A stretch of 33,413 nucleotides of DNA, from assembly GCA_035537555.1 (NCBI GenBank), contig DATLMR010000021.1, positions 1 to 33,413 on the forward strand. Reading direction: 5' to 3'. Below, in pieces: positions 8,331 to 16,235 of this stretch. This stretch comes from DATLMR01 sp035537555. GTDB lineage: Bacteria; Acidobacteriota; Blastocatellia; UBA7656. The notes under the pieces were generated by a model that was given only the letters and a program-made list of their open reading frames with translations, did not search any database and was not told the DNA's origin. Every line of letters starts with the position of its first letter. The stretch's first letter is position 1. Both the position numbers and the translations under genes were made by a program.

Positions 8331-9071
8331 ATGGAACTCTCGCGCATCAGGGAAGCCATCGAAAATGTGAGGGCCGGCGGCGAGCCGGCCGTCGAGTTCA
8401 TCCGCCGGGCGGAGGCGAGGGGCGAGCGGCCCGGGGTCTTCGCCTCTTCCTTCAACCCTCTCACGCTCGCCCACGTCGAGCTTATGCGCCGCGCCTCCAT
8501 CGCCTTTTCGCTCGATGAAACGCTCGCGCTCGCAGGCATAGCGAACGCGGACAAAGAGGGCTACGACGCTCTTCTCGAAGATCGATTGCGCATGCTCGAT
8601 CTCGCGTTTGAAAATGCGCCGCGCACGTCCGTCTGCCTCTCGTCGCACGCCTACTTCGTGGACGTGCTCGACGCCCTGCTCCGGATATATCCCGAGAAAA
8701 CAGATTTGCACTTCATCGTGGGGTTCGATACATTCGAGCGCGTGCTCGACCGGGAAGACAAGTACACCCGGCGGTATCACAAAGAGTTCGGGGGCAGGGA
8801 GCAAGCTCTAGATCACCTGCTCGCGCACAGCCGGCTTATCGTGGCGGGGCGGAAGGGGGCGGGCGAAGCGGAGGTTCGCGCCCTGCTTGCGGAAGAGCCG
8901 CGACGCTTCGCCGGGAGAATTCTTTATCTCGACTTCCCTGCTCACCTGGCGGAGCGCTCGGCCACGGAAGTCAGAGCCCTCACGCGGGACGGCGCGGCCG
9001 TAGACGGACTCGTCCCGTCCGCCGTCGCCGAATACATAAAAGAGCGAGGACTTTATAAAAAGCTATGCTGA
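8331..9071 (+). CDS. Nicotinate/cytidylyltransferase-fold nucleotidyltransferase (NadD-like)
   Basis: The 246-residue protein has the nucleotidyltransferase alpha/beta phosphodiesterase fold. The first motif reads SFNPLTLAHVEL near residues 40-51, giving T-x-A-H where NadD/CoaD usually has H/T-x-G-H. The late motif ERSATEVRAL matches the ISSTxxR substrate-phosphate site, and VAEYIKERGLY is the usual C-terminal helix. It probably transfers AMP to a nicotinate or nicotinamide mononucleotide, but substrate is not proven. A partner link to CinA, an NMN deamidase family, makes pyridine nucleotide salvage attractive. No clear ribosome site precedes the ATG, and the palindrome at 8295-8324 abuts it. 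Its end overlaps cinA by seven bases. Confidence 0.85.
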   Translation: MELSRIREAIENVRAGGEPAVEFIRRAEARGERPGVFASSFNPLTLAHVELMRRASIAFSLDETLALAGIANADKEGYDALLEDRLRMLDLAFENAPRTSVCLSSHAYFVDVLDALLRIYPEKTDLHFIVGFDTFERVLDREDKYTRRYHKEFGGREQALDHLLAHSRLIVAGRKGAGEAEVRALLAEEPRRFAGRILYLDFPAHLAERSATEVRALTRDGAAVDGLVPSAVAEYIKERGLYKKLC

Positions 9072-10303
9072 AAGCGGAGATAATAGCAATCGGGTCGGAG
9101 CTGCTGACGCCGCACAGGGTGGACACGAATTCACTGTGGCTCACGGAGCGGCTCGACTCCATAGGCGTGCGGCTGCACCTGAAGACCGTCGTCGGGGACG
9201 AGGAAGCGAGGCTCGAAGAGGCCGTCCGCGACGCGCTCGGCCGGTCCGATGTCATCATCGCGACCGGAGGCCTCGGGCCTACCGAGGACGACATCACGCG
9301 CAAAGTCTTCGCGCGAGTCTGCGGGCGGCAGCTCACGCTCGATTATGAAGTGCTCGCGCAGATACGCGAGCGGATCACGAGCCGGGGCTATCAGATGACT
9401 CCCAATAACGAGCGGCAGGCGCTCATACCCCGGGACGCATCGATCCTGCCGAACCCGAACGGGACGGCCGTGGGAATAAAGATGGAGCAGAACGGCAGGC
9501 TCGTCATCCTTCTGCCCGGCCCTCCGCGCGAAAATCGCCCGATGTTCGAAGATTACGTGATGCCGCATCTGGAGCGGATGTCCCGGGGCGTCCGGATCGC
9601 GAAGCGCGTGCTCAAGGTGACGGGAGTGGGCGAGTCTCAACTAGACGATGCGATAGCGCCGATTTACGGAGAGTATACGAACCCGACGACCACGATCCTG
9701 TTCACGGATTCCGAGATCGAGATACACCTTGCCGCCACGGCCGAGACTTTCTCACGCGCAGAAGAGCTCGTGGACGAGCTAACGGGCCGCCTCGAAGATA
9801 AGATCGGAATGAACCTCTATTCGACCCGCGGCGAATCGCTCGAAGAGGTCGTGGGCCAGAGGCTCAGGCTCAGGCAATACACGATCGCCACCGCAGAGAG
9901 CCTGACCGGCGGATTGATCGCGGAGCGGATGACGAGGGTGCCCGGATCGAGCGATTACTTCATCGGCAGCGTCGTGAGCTACACGAATGAAGCGAAGGTG
10001 CGCATGCTCGGCGTCGAGGCGGAAGCGCTCGAACGCCACGGAGCGGTGAGCGGCGAAGTCGCCGAAGCCATGGCGCGTGGAATCAAGGAGCGCTCGGGGG
10101 CGACCATAGGCCTGAGCGTGACGGGCGTCGCCGGCCCCGGCGGCGGCTCCGATGCGGTGCCCGTCGGAACCGTCTATGTCGGCCTTGCGGACGATGTCGG
10201 ATCGTCAAACAAGCGCCTGATTCTGCCCGGCGACCGGCATCTGATTCGCTGGCGCACTTCGACCTGGGCGCTTGAGACGGTGCGCCGCCGGTACCTGCTC
10301 TAG
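9065..10303 (+). CDS. cinA: CinA family protein (competence/damage-inducible, NMN amidohydrolase)
   Basis: The 412-residue protein is a full two-domain CinA. The N-terminal MoCF/COG1058 domain (about 1-170) begins AEIIAIGSELLTPHRVDTN and has GGLGPTEDDITRK; this domain has ADP-ribose pyrophosphatase activity in some members. The C-terminal CinA domain (about 265-412) has TAESLTGGLIAERMT, GSSDYFIGSVVSYTNEAK and SVTGVAGPGGGS, the nicotinamide mononucleotide deamidase signature. Overlap with the nadD-like gene suggests coupling in NAD recycling. The 3' end overlaps the convergent LysR gene by four bases. No sign of decay. Confidence 0.96.
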   Translation: MLKAEIIAIGSELLTPHRVDTNSLWLTERLDSIGVRLHLKTVVGDEEARLEEAVRDALGRSDVIIATGGLGPTEDDITRKVFARVCGRQLTLDYEVLAQIRERITSRGYQMTPNNERQALIPRDASILPNPNGTAVGIKMEQNGRLVILLPGPPRENRPMFEDYVMPHLERMSRGVRIAKRVLKVTGVGESQLDDAIAPIYGEYTNPTTTILFTDSEIEIHLAATAETFSRAEELVDELTGRLEDKIGMNLYSTRGESLEEVVGQRLRLRQYTIATAESLTGGLIAERMTRVPGSSDYFIGSVVSYTNEAKVRMLGVEAEALERHGAVSGEVAEAMARGIKERSGATIGLSVTGVAGPGGGSDAVPVGTVYVGLADDVGSSNKRLILPGDRHLIRWRTSTWALETVRRRYLL

Positions 10304-11241
10304 CCGAGGGCCTGCTCCGAGTATTGCAAATCCTCTCCCTTGGCCATGGCCTGCAGTCTCTCCCTGTGCTCGAGTATGAAGGCGTGAAAGGCGCGCGTAG
10401 GCGAAGGCTGGAATCTCCCGAGAGAGACCATGGCGACCGACCTTCGCAGCCTGTGCCCGTCTATCCTGAGCCGCGCGAGCTTACCGGCGCTCACCTCGTC
10501 GCGGACTGCCCAGACGGGCAGAAGCGAAATCCCCATCCCATGCTCGACCATCAGCTTTATGAAATAGGTATCGTTCGATTCCAGAGCGAGGTCCGGACGT
10601 ATGCCGACCTGCTTGAAGAAATCGTCCGTCGCGTGGCGAATCGAGGCTCCACGCTCGAATAGTATCAGCCTGTCGCGCTCGATATCGGCGACGCTGGCTT
10701 CCAACCGGGAGGCGAGCTGGTGACCATGGCCTACCACTAGCACTATCTCATCTTCGAATAATTCGATGACCTGGAGGGCGGGCGAGTAAACGGGCAGGGA
10801 GGCGAAACCGAGATCGGCCTTCCCGTTCAGTATGTCGGCGACCGTCTGCTCCGTGCTCACGGTCGTGCGAAAGGAGACCTCGATCCCCGTATGCAGGCGC
10901 ATGAACTGCTCGAAGAGAGGAGCGAACAGGTGCACGAAAGCCTGCGTCGCCGCCGCGGCGCGCACCCGGCCGACCGGAAAGTGCTCGCGCCCCGAGAGCC
11001 TCTCGCGTAATGCCTCCGCGTCGTCAAGAATTCGCTCAGCATACTCGAGCGCGATCTTGCCCGCCTGTGTAAGCTTCACGCCGCGCTTGGCCCGGATGAA
11101 AAGCGGCTCGTCGAGCTCCGCCTCCAGAGACTTGATCTGGTGGCTCACCGCCGATTGCGTCAGGTGCAGCCGTTCAGCCGCCCGCGTGAAGTTCAATGTG
11201 TCGGCCACCTCCCGAAAGGTCTTTAGATGCGTCAACTCCAT
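10300..11241 (-). CDS. LysR-family transcriptional regulator
   Basis: The 313-residue protein has the N-terminal winged helix-turn-helix MELTHLKTFREVADTLNFTRAAERLHLTQSAVSHQI (recognisable over residues 1-36, with SAVS at the recognition helix). A LysR substrate-binding domain of two alpha/beta lobes follows from about residue 90. The effector is unknown. The gene is convergent with cinA and divergent from the DUF4032-like gene at 11407; divergent neighbours are frequent LysR targets. A TGTTATAAT extended -10 lies 49 bp upstream of the start on its strand. Length is normal and no catalytic or binding residues appear lost. Confidence 0.95.
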   Translation of the reverse strand: MELTHLKTFREVADTLNFTRAAERLHLTQSAVSHQIKSLEAELDEPLFIRAKRGVKLTQAGKIALEYAERILDDAEALRERLSGREHFPVGRVRAAAATQAFVHLFAPLFEQFMRLHTGIEVSFRTTVSTEQTVADILNGKADLGFASLPVYSPALQVIELFEDEIVLVVGHGHQLASRLEASVADIERDRLILFERGASIRHATDDFFKQVGIRPDLALESNDTYFIKLMVEHGMGISLLPVWAVRDEVSAGKLARLRIDGHRLRRSVAMVSLGRFQPSPTRAFHAFILEHRERLQAMAKGEDLQYSEQALG

Positions 11242-11289
11242 TATCGCCTCCCCTATCCCGAGTCGTCATCTGTATTTCTAATGATGTGG

Positions 11290-11298
11290 ATTATAACA
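11290..11298 (-). promoter_or_regulatory. Extended -10 promoter for the LysR gene
   Basis: On the minus strand the sequence reads TGTTATAAT, a perfect extended -10 element. No good -35 is present at the usual distance, as often seen for regulated or extended -10 promoters. Transcription would begin about 40 bp before the LysR ATG. Confidence 0.45.
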
Positions 11299-11304
11299 AT
11301 GAAT

Positions 11305-11333
11305 TAGACGCATTTCTGCACATGAGTTATAGT
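11305..11333 (+). promoter_or_regulatory. Candidate sigma-70 promoter for the DUF4032-like gene
   Basis: TAGACG (11305-11310) and TATAGT (11328-11333) are separated by 17 bp and match the -35 and -10 consensus at four and five positions. It lies 74 bp upstream of the ATG at 11407 and beside the divergent LysR promoter, so LysR binding could affect both. Confidence 0.4.
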
Positions 11334-11406
11334 TTTTCAGTGATATTTGAAAGGTAAAGAGAGGCGAGAGGGTGATGACCTCGCAGGTTTCAGAAAGAGA
11401 GGGTTT

Positions 11407-11724
11407 ATGCCAATACCGTTCAAATTGGAATATGTTATCGAAGAGACTCTATCCTGGGAATCCAGCAGAGAGCAGAAGGAACTGCAGGCGCTGGCGGGGG
11501 TAAGACTACAATCTTCAGAGGCGCGAGCGGTGTTGCCCCTCATAATGGAGCACAAGTGGTATCTCAGTGAGCGCCTCGGCCGTGACGTTGGCTTACGAGT
11601 GGCGGCAATCGATTATTTCGAGAACATCCGGCGGCCGCGAGCGGCCCGACAGCCCAGGAACGTTCTCGGCGAATGGGTACGCAAGGCCGTGCGTCCCGCG
11701 ATCCCGGGGCTACGGGTCGTCTAG
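11407..11724 (+). CDS. Small DUF4032-C-terminus-like protein
   Basis: The 105-residue protein contains HKWYLSERLGRDVGLRVAAI followed by DYFEN, which closely resembles the C-terminal helical end of DUF4032 proteins (also seen after lipopolysaccharide-kinase-like domains). The large N-terminal part of that family is absent. Residues 1-45 are soluble and contain an EETLSWESSREQKEL helix. Function is unknown. The ATG at 11407 has GAAAGAGAGGG upstream and a clear intrinsic terminator follows at 11824, so it appears to be an independent monocistronic gene, not a decayed remnant. Confidence 0.72.
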   Translation: MPIPFKLEYVIEETLSWESSREQKELQALAGVRLQSSEARAVLPLIMEHKWYLSERLGRDVGLRVAAIDYFENIRRPRAARQPRNVLGEWVRKAVRPAIPGLRVV

Positions 11725-11823
11725 GTGCCCGGCAGCGCTCTATGAAAAGCGGAGCCGCGCGCAAAGGCAGGTGGCATCCGCTCCCGGACTTTTTCTCAAG
11801 TTTCACCTCCGATAGAAACGGTT

Positions 11824-11859
11824 AGAGGCCGCGACGATTTTTTGCGGCCTCTTTTTTTT
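11824..11859 (+). terminator. Intrinsic terminator after the DUF4032-like gene
   Basis: A 9-bp perfect GC-rich stem (AGAGGCCGC pairing with GCGGCCTCT at 11844-11852) has an 11-nt loop and is followed by an unbroken T run to 11859. It lies between this gene and the convergent TPR-Fis gene ending at 11903. Confidence 0.9.
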
Positions 11860-11902
11860 ATTCTATCTCGGACGGTGCGCGAGCGTGCGGCCCGGGTCTC
11901 GT

Positions 11903-13321
11903 CTACAATCCATGTTTCTTCTTGAGGTTGTGTACGTGGACTTTCGAGACCCCGAGTTTTCGCGCGGCGCGCGTAAGGCTGTTGTTGGTCTGCCTGAGCG
12001 CGTTGCGGAGAAGGAAGCCTTCGAGGGTTCGCTTCGCTTCCTGCCACCGGGGCAGCTGGTTGCCGTCGAAGACCAGGCGATTATCATCGGTGAAGACGAT
12101 CTGTTCCTCGTACTTCGCCGAGACGCGGTTGAACTCATCTCCGAGCCAGGCATCTTCGAAGGTACTGAGTATTTCAGAGGCTCGTACGAGCTCAAAGCGG
12201 CCCGCCCTCGTATCGATACTATGATAGGCTTCGGCCAGATAGATTACGGCCGCAAGCTCCAGCCGCCGGTTATCGGATAAATTCGTGGAGACGCGAGCGA
12301 TCTCCACTGCCTCCTTCAAGATCTCTGTTGCCTGCTTAAAGTCGCGCTCGGCAAGCCTTACCTGTCCAAGAGATATTCGAGCGCAGGAGCGAATGCTGGC
12401 GGAGAGGGATCTGTCTCCGAGCTCGACGGCCAATATGGCGCGGCTCGCGGCTTCATCCAGTTCATTTTGCTGGAGGGCGAGGAGGGCGAGGAGGGCGAGG
12501 GCCCTGCTTTCCCCTTTATCGTTGCCCGAAACAAGCTCGCGGCTCTCTTCGGCGAGCTTTTCGGCCCGCTCGTAGCGATTCAATCTTATTAAAGCCTCGG
12601 CGAGTCTGAGCTGGCTTTCGGCCCGGTCCCGCTTCACGTCGTAGCGCTCGAAAATCGTATTGGCTTCTTTGTATAGTTCCAGGGAATCCTGAAAATCTCC
12701 CAAGGAACATTTGAGGTCGGCGGCCCCGACAAGAGATCTTGCATAAAAGCGCCCGCGCTCGGAGCTCTTAAGCATTCGGGCAGCCTCCGAGAAGCACTCG
12801 GCAGCGTGATCGACTTCCCCCCGGTCGGCGGCCAAAGCGGCCTGTTCGGCGGCGATAAGCCCGCGCAGGAATTCCATTTTCCTGCTGCTTCGGCCTTTGA
12901 CCCCCTCTTGAGTCGTAGCTAACATCGCCTTTGCATCGTCGTAATTGCCGTGGCGTCTGGCCAGGTTGGCGAGCCCCAGCAGGGCCTGACTCAGGCCGAA
13001 ATTATCGTTTTGAAAGAGATAAAAGTGATAGGCTGTCTGAAATTGTGTATTGGCTTTAAGATCGTCCTCTTCCCAGAGAGCCAGTCGGCCTCTCGCCAGA
13101 GAAAACCGCGCAGCCACGTCAATGTCGCCGATCCGCGACGCCACCTGCTGCAGGAGCTCCGCGCCATCCGCCAGCCTATCGAAATAGATAGCAACCTCGG
13201 AGCGAACGACCATCTCCAAGGGGTCATCGGTCCGCCGTTCGGAAAATATCTCCTCAGCCGTTAAAAATTGACCGCTATCTATCAGGTCAACCGGATTCTC
13301 CTGTGTAGCTCGCCTTTCCAT
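11903..13321 (-). CDS. TPR-repeat protein with C-terminal Fis-type helix-turn-helix
   Basis: The 472-residue protein is almost entirely helical. Degenerate tetratricopeptide repeats span about residues 30-390, for example the A-x-x-LGLANLARRHGNYDDA and LAEALIRLNRYERA helices. The last 45 residues, containing LEGFLLRNALRQTNNSLTRA then ARKLGVSKVHVHNLKKKHGL, form a Fis-family helix-turn-helix as found at the end of NtrC-type activators. No AAA+ sigma-54 domain, receiver or kinase domain is present, so it cannot itself remodel sigma-54 holoenzyme. It may act as a TPR-sensing DNA-binding regulator. The ATG has AAAGGAG eight bases upstream. The target is unknown; the divergent KGG gene across a 519-bp gap is one candidate. 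Confidence 0.85.
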   Translation of the reverse strand: MERRATQENPVDLIDSGQFLTAEEIFSERRTDDPLEMVVRSEVAIYFDRLADGAELLQQVASRIGDIDVAARFSLARGRLALWEEDDLKANTQFQTAYHFYLFQNDNFGLSQALLGLANLARRHGNYDDAKAMLATTQEGVKGRSSRKMEFLRGLIAAEQAALAADRGEVDHAAECFSEAARMLKSSERGRFYARSLVGAADLKCSLGDFQDSLELYKEANTIFERYDVKRDRAESQLRLAEALIRLNRYERAEKLAEESRELVSGNDKGESRALALLALLALQQNELDEAASRAILAVELGDRSLSASIRSCARISLGQVRLAERDFKQATEILKEAVEIARVSTNLSDNRRLELAAVIYLAEAYHSIDTRAGRFELVRASEILSTFEDAWLGDEFNRVSAKYEEQIVFTDDNRLVFDGNQLPRWQEAKRTLEGFLLRNALRQTNNSLTRAARKLGVSKVHVHNLKKKHGL

Positions 13322-13840
13322 CGTCCTTACTCCTTTAGTCGTAAACTGGAGCTAAAGCGTTAAACGACAGCCTCAGCCTGAATACAGTTAAACATTCCCT
13401 GTCCAGGACATGGTGTTTGATTTTTCCCTATGTTCTCGATTCTGACCCGTTTAGGTAAGTTGGCGATTTACGAGGCTCCCCTCGCCGGCTTACCGTTCTC
13501 AAGCAATTATGTTTTAACTTTATTGAGCAATCGAGGCAAGACAAACTATTAATATTAATCATACATTTTTCCGATTATTTCAATTGCTGCGGACTTTTAC
13601 AATAATTTACAACCCGGACCGAGACTTTGAACCGGTTTCGGACAGCGAGACAGGTCACTTGTTAACCAATCAGCAAGTGGCTAAACAGGGTGCTCGGGAA
13701 TATTACTTGCTCATCATGGATTATGTGTTTTGCGGTGTCGGGAGCGATCGACATCGCGAATCTAAAGCTGCGGAGATCAAGAAAAGATCGCGGCCGGAAA
13801 ATAGACGATCAGGCGAAATTCGCCGGGAAAGGGGGCAAGA
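13322..13840. other. 519-bp gap between TPR-Fis and KGG genes
   Basis: No convincing gene. It is more AT-rich than its surroundings and probably holds divergent promoters. A stem of GGTAAG/CTTACC extended by two G-U pairs and GGCG/CGCC lies at about 13454-13490. An open frame from 13584 runs into the KGG gene in another frame and does not look like protein. Confidence 0.5.
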
Positions 13841-14050
13841 ATGCCAAAAGGAACAAAGATGGGAACTGAGCGAGATACTTTGCGCGATAAGAATATCGCC
13901 GGGGGCGAGGCCGCCGACAGGAGCAGTAAAGGGGGCAAAGGCGGCGGCGGCATGGGCGGTCAACAGGAAGGCGGTGTCAAAGGAGGAGGGAAGCGATCTA
14001 CACACGTCGGCGATAAGAAGGGCAGCCCCGGAGGCCTGACTTCCGACTGA
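13841..14050 (+). CDS. KGG-repeat (stress-induced acidophilic repeat type) small protein
   Basis: The 69-residue hydrophilic protein is rich in Gly, Lys and Asp/Glu. It carries repeated KGG-type elements (SSKGGKGGGGMGG, GGVKGGGK, KKGSPGG). This composition resembles GsiB/YciG-like KGG stress proteins, usually induced by general stress and thought to be disordered protectants. The ATG at 13841 has AAAGGGGGC ending five bases upstream. A strong hairpin follows 57 bp after the stop. The repeat spacing is looser than in canonical KGG proteins, so homology is inferred from composition. Confidence 0.65.
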   Translation: MPKGTKMGTERDTLRDKNIAGGEAADRSSKGGKGGGGMGGQQEGGVKGGGKRSTHVGDKKGSPGGLTSD

Positions 14051-14106
14051 AAAGAATGAAATCGAGAAGGATTATTGATTTGAACGTAACGTCACGGTAG
14101 TGTCAC

Positions 14107-14142
14107 AGCGACTGCCTCCGTCCGAAAACGGAGGCAGTCGCT
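14107..14142 (+). terminator. Strong hairpin downstream of the KGG gene
   Basis: AGCGACTGCCTCCGT (14107-14121) pairs perfectly with its complement at 14128-14142 across a 6-nt loop. It lacks a T run (CAATCTCAC follows), so it may be a terminator aided by Rho or a messenger-stabilising hairpin. Confidence 0.6.
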
Positions 14143-14656
14143 CAATCTCACTCTGATACAGCATAGCGATGGCCTTCTGAATCGCTGATGCCGCTACCAG
14201 TTTCTGAATGAAACCTGTGACCCAACGGGCAAGTAAACCATACAGAGTCTTCTGTACTACTTACTCGTCGGAGGGGGTTGAAGCACTTTGGGCATTTCAT
14301 AACTCGTATTCTAGCATAACTTTCCCAATTTGTGTCTTTTTTCTTCTAATTTGCTCTTTTTTTACTGGCGGCGACCGAAACTTCGGTCAAAATCGAGCTT
14401 GCTTCCCGGTCCCTCAATAAAATCGATCCGTATCATATATATCCAGTATCGGCAATCCTGCCTTTCAAATGAGCCGTTTGAATACAGATGGCGAAGCGAT
14501 TTGAAGCCTCTGATTACCGGTGCAGGAATTTCGGCACCGGGCTCAAAGCGGCCACGTGGGGGTTCCGGGCTGAGGGCCGAATTCACCTTCGGATCTCCGG
14601 CAAGGCATCTTCTGAATTAACCACCCCTGCGAAGTAGGTTTTGTCACAATTCCCTC

Positions 14657-14685
14657 TTGACATTAAATGGCTTTTGTCTTAAATT
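14657..14685 (+). promoter_or_regulatory. Candidate sigma-70 promoter of the di-haem oxidoreductase gene
   Basis: A perfect -35 TTGACA (14657-14662) is followed after 17 bp by TAAATT (14680-14685). The implied transcript has a leader of roughly 225 nt before the ATG at 14917. Confidence 0.5.
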
Positions 14686-14738
14686 TCGCGCTGCCTCACA
14701 TCTTTCAGGGATTCAGAAAGCAATTAAACCACTCTTGC

Positions 14739-14810
14739 GATTCCCGTTAATCGCGGGAATCCATATCCAACTACCATGGGAGCTCCCGGTAAGTCTTTTA
14801 TTACCGGGAG
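14739..14810 (+). promoter_or_regulatory. Two-hairpin leader segment
   Basis: The first stem is GATTCCCG (14739-14746) with CGGGAATC (14754-14761). The second is CTCCCGGTAA (14783-14792) with TTACCGGGAG (14801-14810), both perfect. They lie in the presumed 5' leader of the di-haem gene. I do not recognise a known riboswitch class. Confidence 0.45.
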
Positions 14811-14916
14811 ATACGAGCCATTTGAGGGTCCAGGGTGATTCGCTGCTGGCTGCCTGTGATCGGCAACCAAACCATTACTTCGGTTAGAGCGCGTTAAAGC
14901 TCAGGAGAGAACTCAA

Positions 14917-16149
14917 ATGAAGAAACTTCTGAAAGTTTCCGCATTAGTCTGTTTCGTGGCGGCGCTTGTTCTGTCGATGGCCGTAACAAGCTCCGTCCAA
15001 AGCCAAGCCGCAACCGAAGCTCCTACGGGCTTCGATAACCAAACAAACGGTTTTATTCCCCAGGGTACTGTCGTAGCGGAACCTCCCATCGGTGGAAACT
15101 TCGTCAACGATCGGGCGATATTTGAAGAGCGCGAATTCATCGCGGACGGCCTGGGGCCGGTCTACAACGCTCAGGCCTGCGCCGAATGTCACCAGAGCCC
15201 CGTGACCGGAGGCATAAGCCAGATCAATGAATTCAGGGCCGGGCATAATGATGCTTTCGGCAATTTCATAGACGCTCCCGGAGGCTCGCTCATCAACGAC
15301 CGGGCCATCAACGCATCTATAGTCGAACGCATCTCGACTGCCGAGAATGTTCGCACCTTCCGCACTTCGCTCAACCTGCTCGGAGACGGGTTCGTGGAAG
15401 CCATTGCCAACGGTACGATGACAAATATTCAGGCTGGGCAGCCCGCCGCCCAGCGCGGAACGATCATCAACGTGCCGGTGCTCGAAGCAGGCGGGGCGCT
15501 CCGCATAGGCCGTTTCGGCTGGAAGAATCAGCAGGCCAGCCTGGTATCGTTTTCCGCCGACGCTTACCTGAACGAGATGGGTATAACCAGCCCTCTTCAG
15601 CCGACCGAGAATACTTCCAATGGAAATTCCGTCGCGCCGTTCGACACCGTAGCGGACCCGGAAGACGACGGGGACGATGTAGAGACCTTCGCGGAATTCA
15701 TGAGAGCCACCAAGGCCCCCCCGCGCGGACCGATCACCGCTGACGTGACCGCCGGCTCGAGCCTCTTCGATTCCATAGGCTGCGCCGTATGCCACGTTCG
15801 CAGTATCACGACCGCCCCCGCGGGCACCTCCATAAACCAGGGCGCTTTCATAGTTCCCGCAGCTCTTGGCAACAAGATCATTCACCCGTTCGGCGATTTC
15901 CTACTCCACGACGTAGGTACGGGAGACGGCATCGTCCAGAACGGAGGGCAGGGCACGAAGAACATGGTTCGCACGGCGCCTCTGTGGGGTGTGCGCACGC
16001 GAAACAAGCTCATGCATGACGGCCAAACGAGCACGTTCAACGACGCGATCCTGCGCCATGCCGGGCAGGCCAATACCGCCGCAAACAATTATCGAAACCT
16101 GACCGACACCAACAAAAATCGGCTCATTTCCTTTCTTCTGTCGCTGTAA
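14917..16149 (+). CDS. Di-haem oxidoreductase, DUF1111/putative peroxidase type
   Basis: The 410-residue exported cytochrome c has a signal peptide (residues 1-31, ending SVQSQA). Two haem-attachment motifs are present: CAECH at about 88-92 and CAVCH at about 289-293. The neighbouring GPVYNAQACAECH and the later PLWGVRTRNKLMHDG block match the DUF1111 putative thiol oxidoreductase/di-haem family, related to MauG and cytochrome c peroxidases. It probably works in the periplasm; the electron donor and substrate are unknown. AGGAGAG lies eight bases upstream of the ATG. It is followed by a hairpin and a lipoprotein gene on the same strand, which may be functionally linked. Confidence 0.92.
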   Translation: MKKLLKVSALVCFVAALVLSMAVTSSVQSQAATEAPTGFDNQTNGFIPQGTVVAEPPIGGNFVNDRAIFEEREFIADGLGPVYNAQACAECHQSPVTGGISQINEFRAGHNDAFGNFIDAPGGSLINDRAINASIVERISTAENVRTFRTSLNLLGDGFVEAIANGTMTNIQAGQPAAQRGTIINVPVLEAGGALRIGRFGWKNQQASLVSFSADAYLNEMGITSPLQPTENTSNGNSVAPFDTVADPEDDGDDVETFAEFMRATKAPPRGPITADVTAGSSLFDSIGCAVCHVRSITTAPAGTSINQGAFIVPAALGNKIIHPFGDFLLHDVGTGDGIVQNGGQGTKNMVRTAPLWGVRTRNKLMHDGQTSTFNDAILRHAGQANTAANNYRNLTDTNKNRLISFLLSL

Positions 16150-16170
16150 CTCATCGGCCACCGGAGAAAC

Positions 16171-16206
16171 TTCGAGGCTCGCCAGCATTTTCCGGCGAGC
16201 CTCGAA
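16171..16206 (+). terminator. Hairpin after the di-haem gene
   Basis: TTCGAGGCTCGCC (16171-16183) pairs perfectly with its complement at 16194-16206, with a 10-nt loop. The T run is missing, so termination may be partial, allowing read-through to the lipoprotein gene 30 bp downstream. Confidence 0.55.
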
Positions 16207-16235
16207 GACCTTACAGGTTTAGAAGGGTCCAGAAA

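Larger units (their letters stand above)
14143..14916. other. Long intergenic leader region before the di-haem gene
   Basis: No gene is supported over about 770 bp. The left half is AT-rich with poly-T stretches (14337-14370). The right half holds a candidate promoter at 14657-14685 and two hairpins (14739-14761 and 14783-14810). The rest shows nothing I can name. Confidence 0.5.

Noticed and set aside
13454..13490. Stem-loop as a riboswitch
   Set aside because: The stem needs two G-U pairs, and the conserved sequences of riboswitch classes I know are not present.
13584..14039. A 151-codon frame overlapping the KGG gene
   Set aside because: The KGG frame has a ribosome site and family-like repeats; the longer frame has neither.
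14208..14620. Short frames in the AT-rich part of the di-haem upstream region
   Set aside because: Phe/Ser-rich composition follows poly-T tracts; no start signals.
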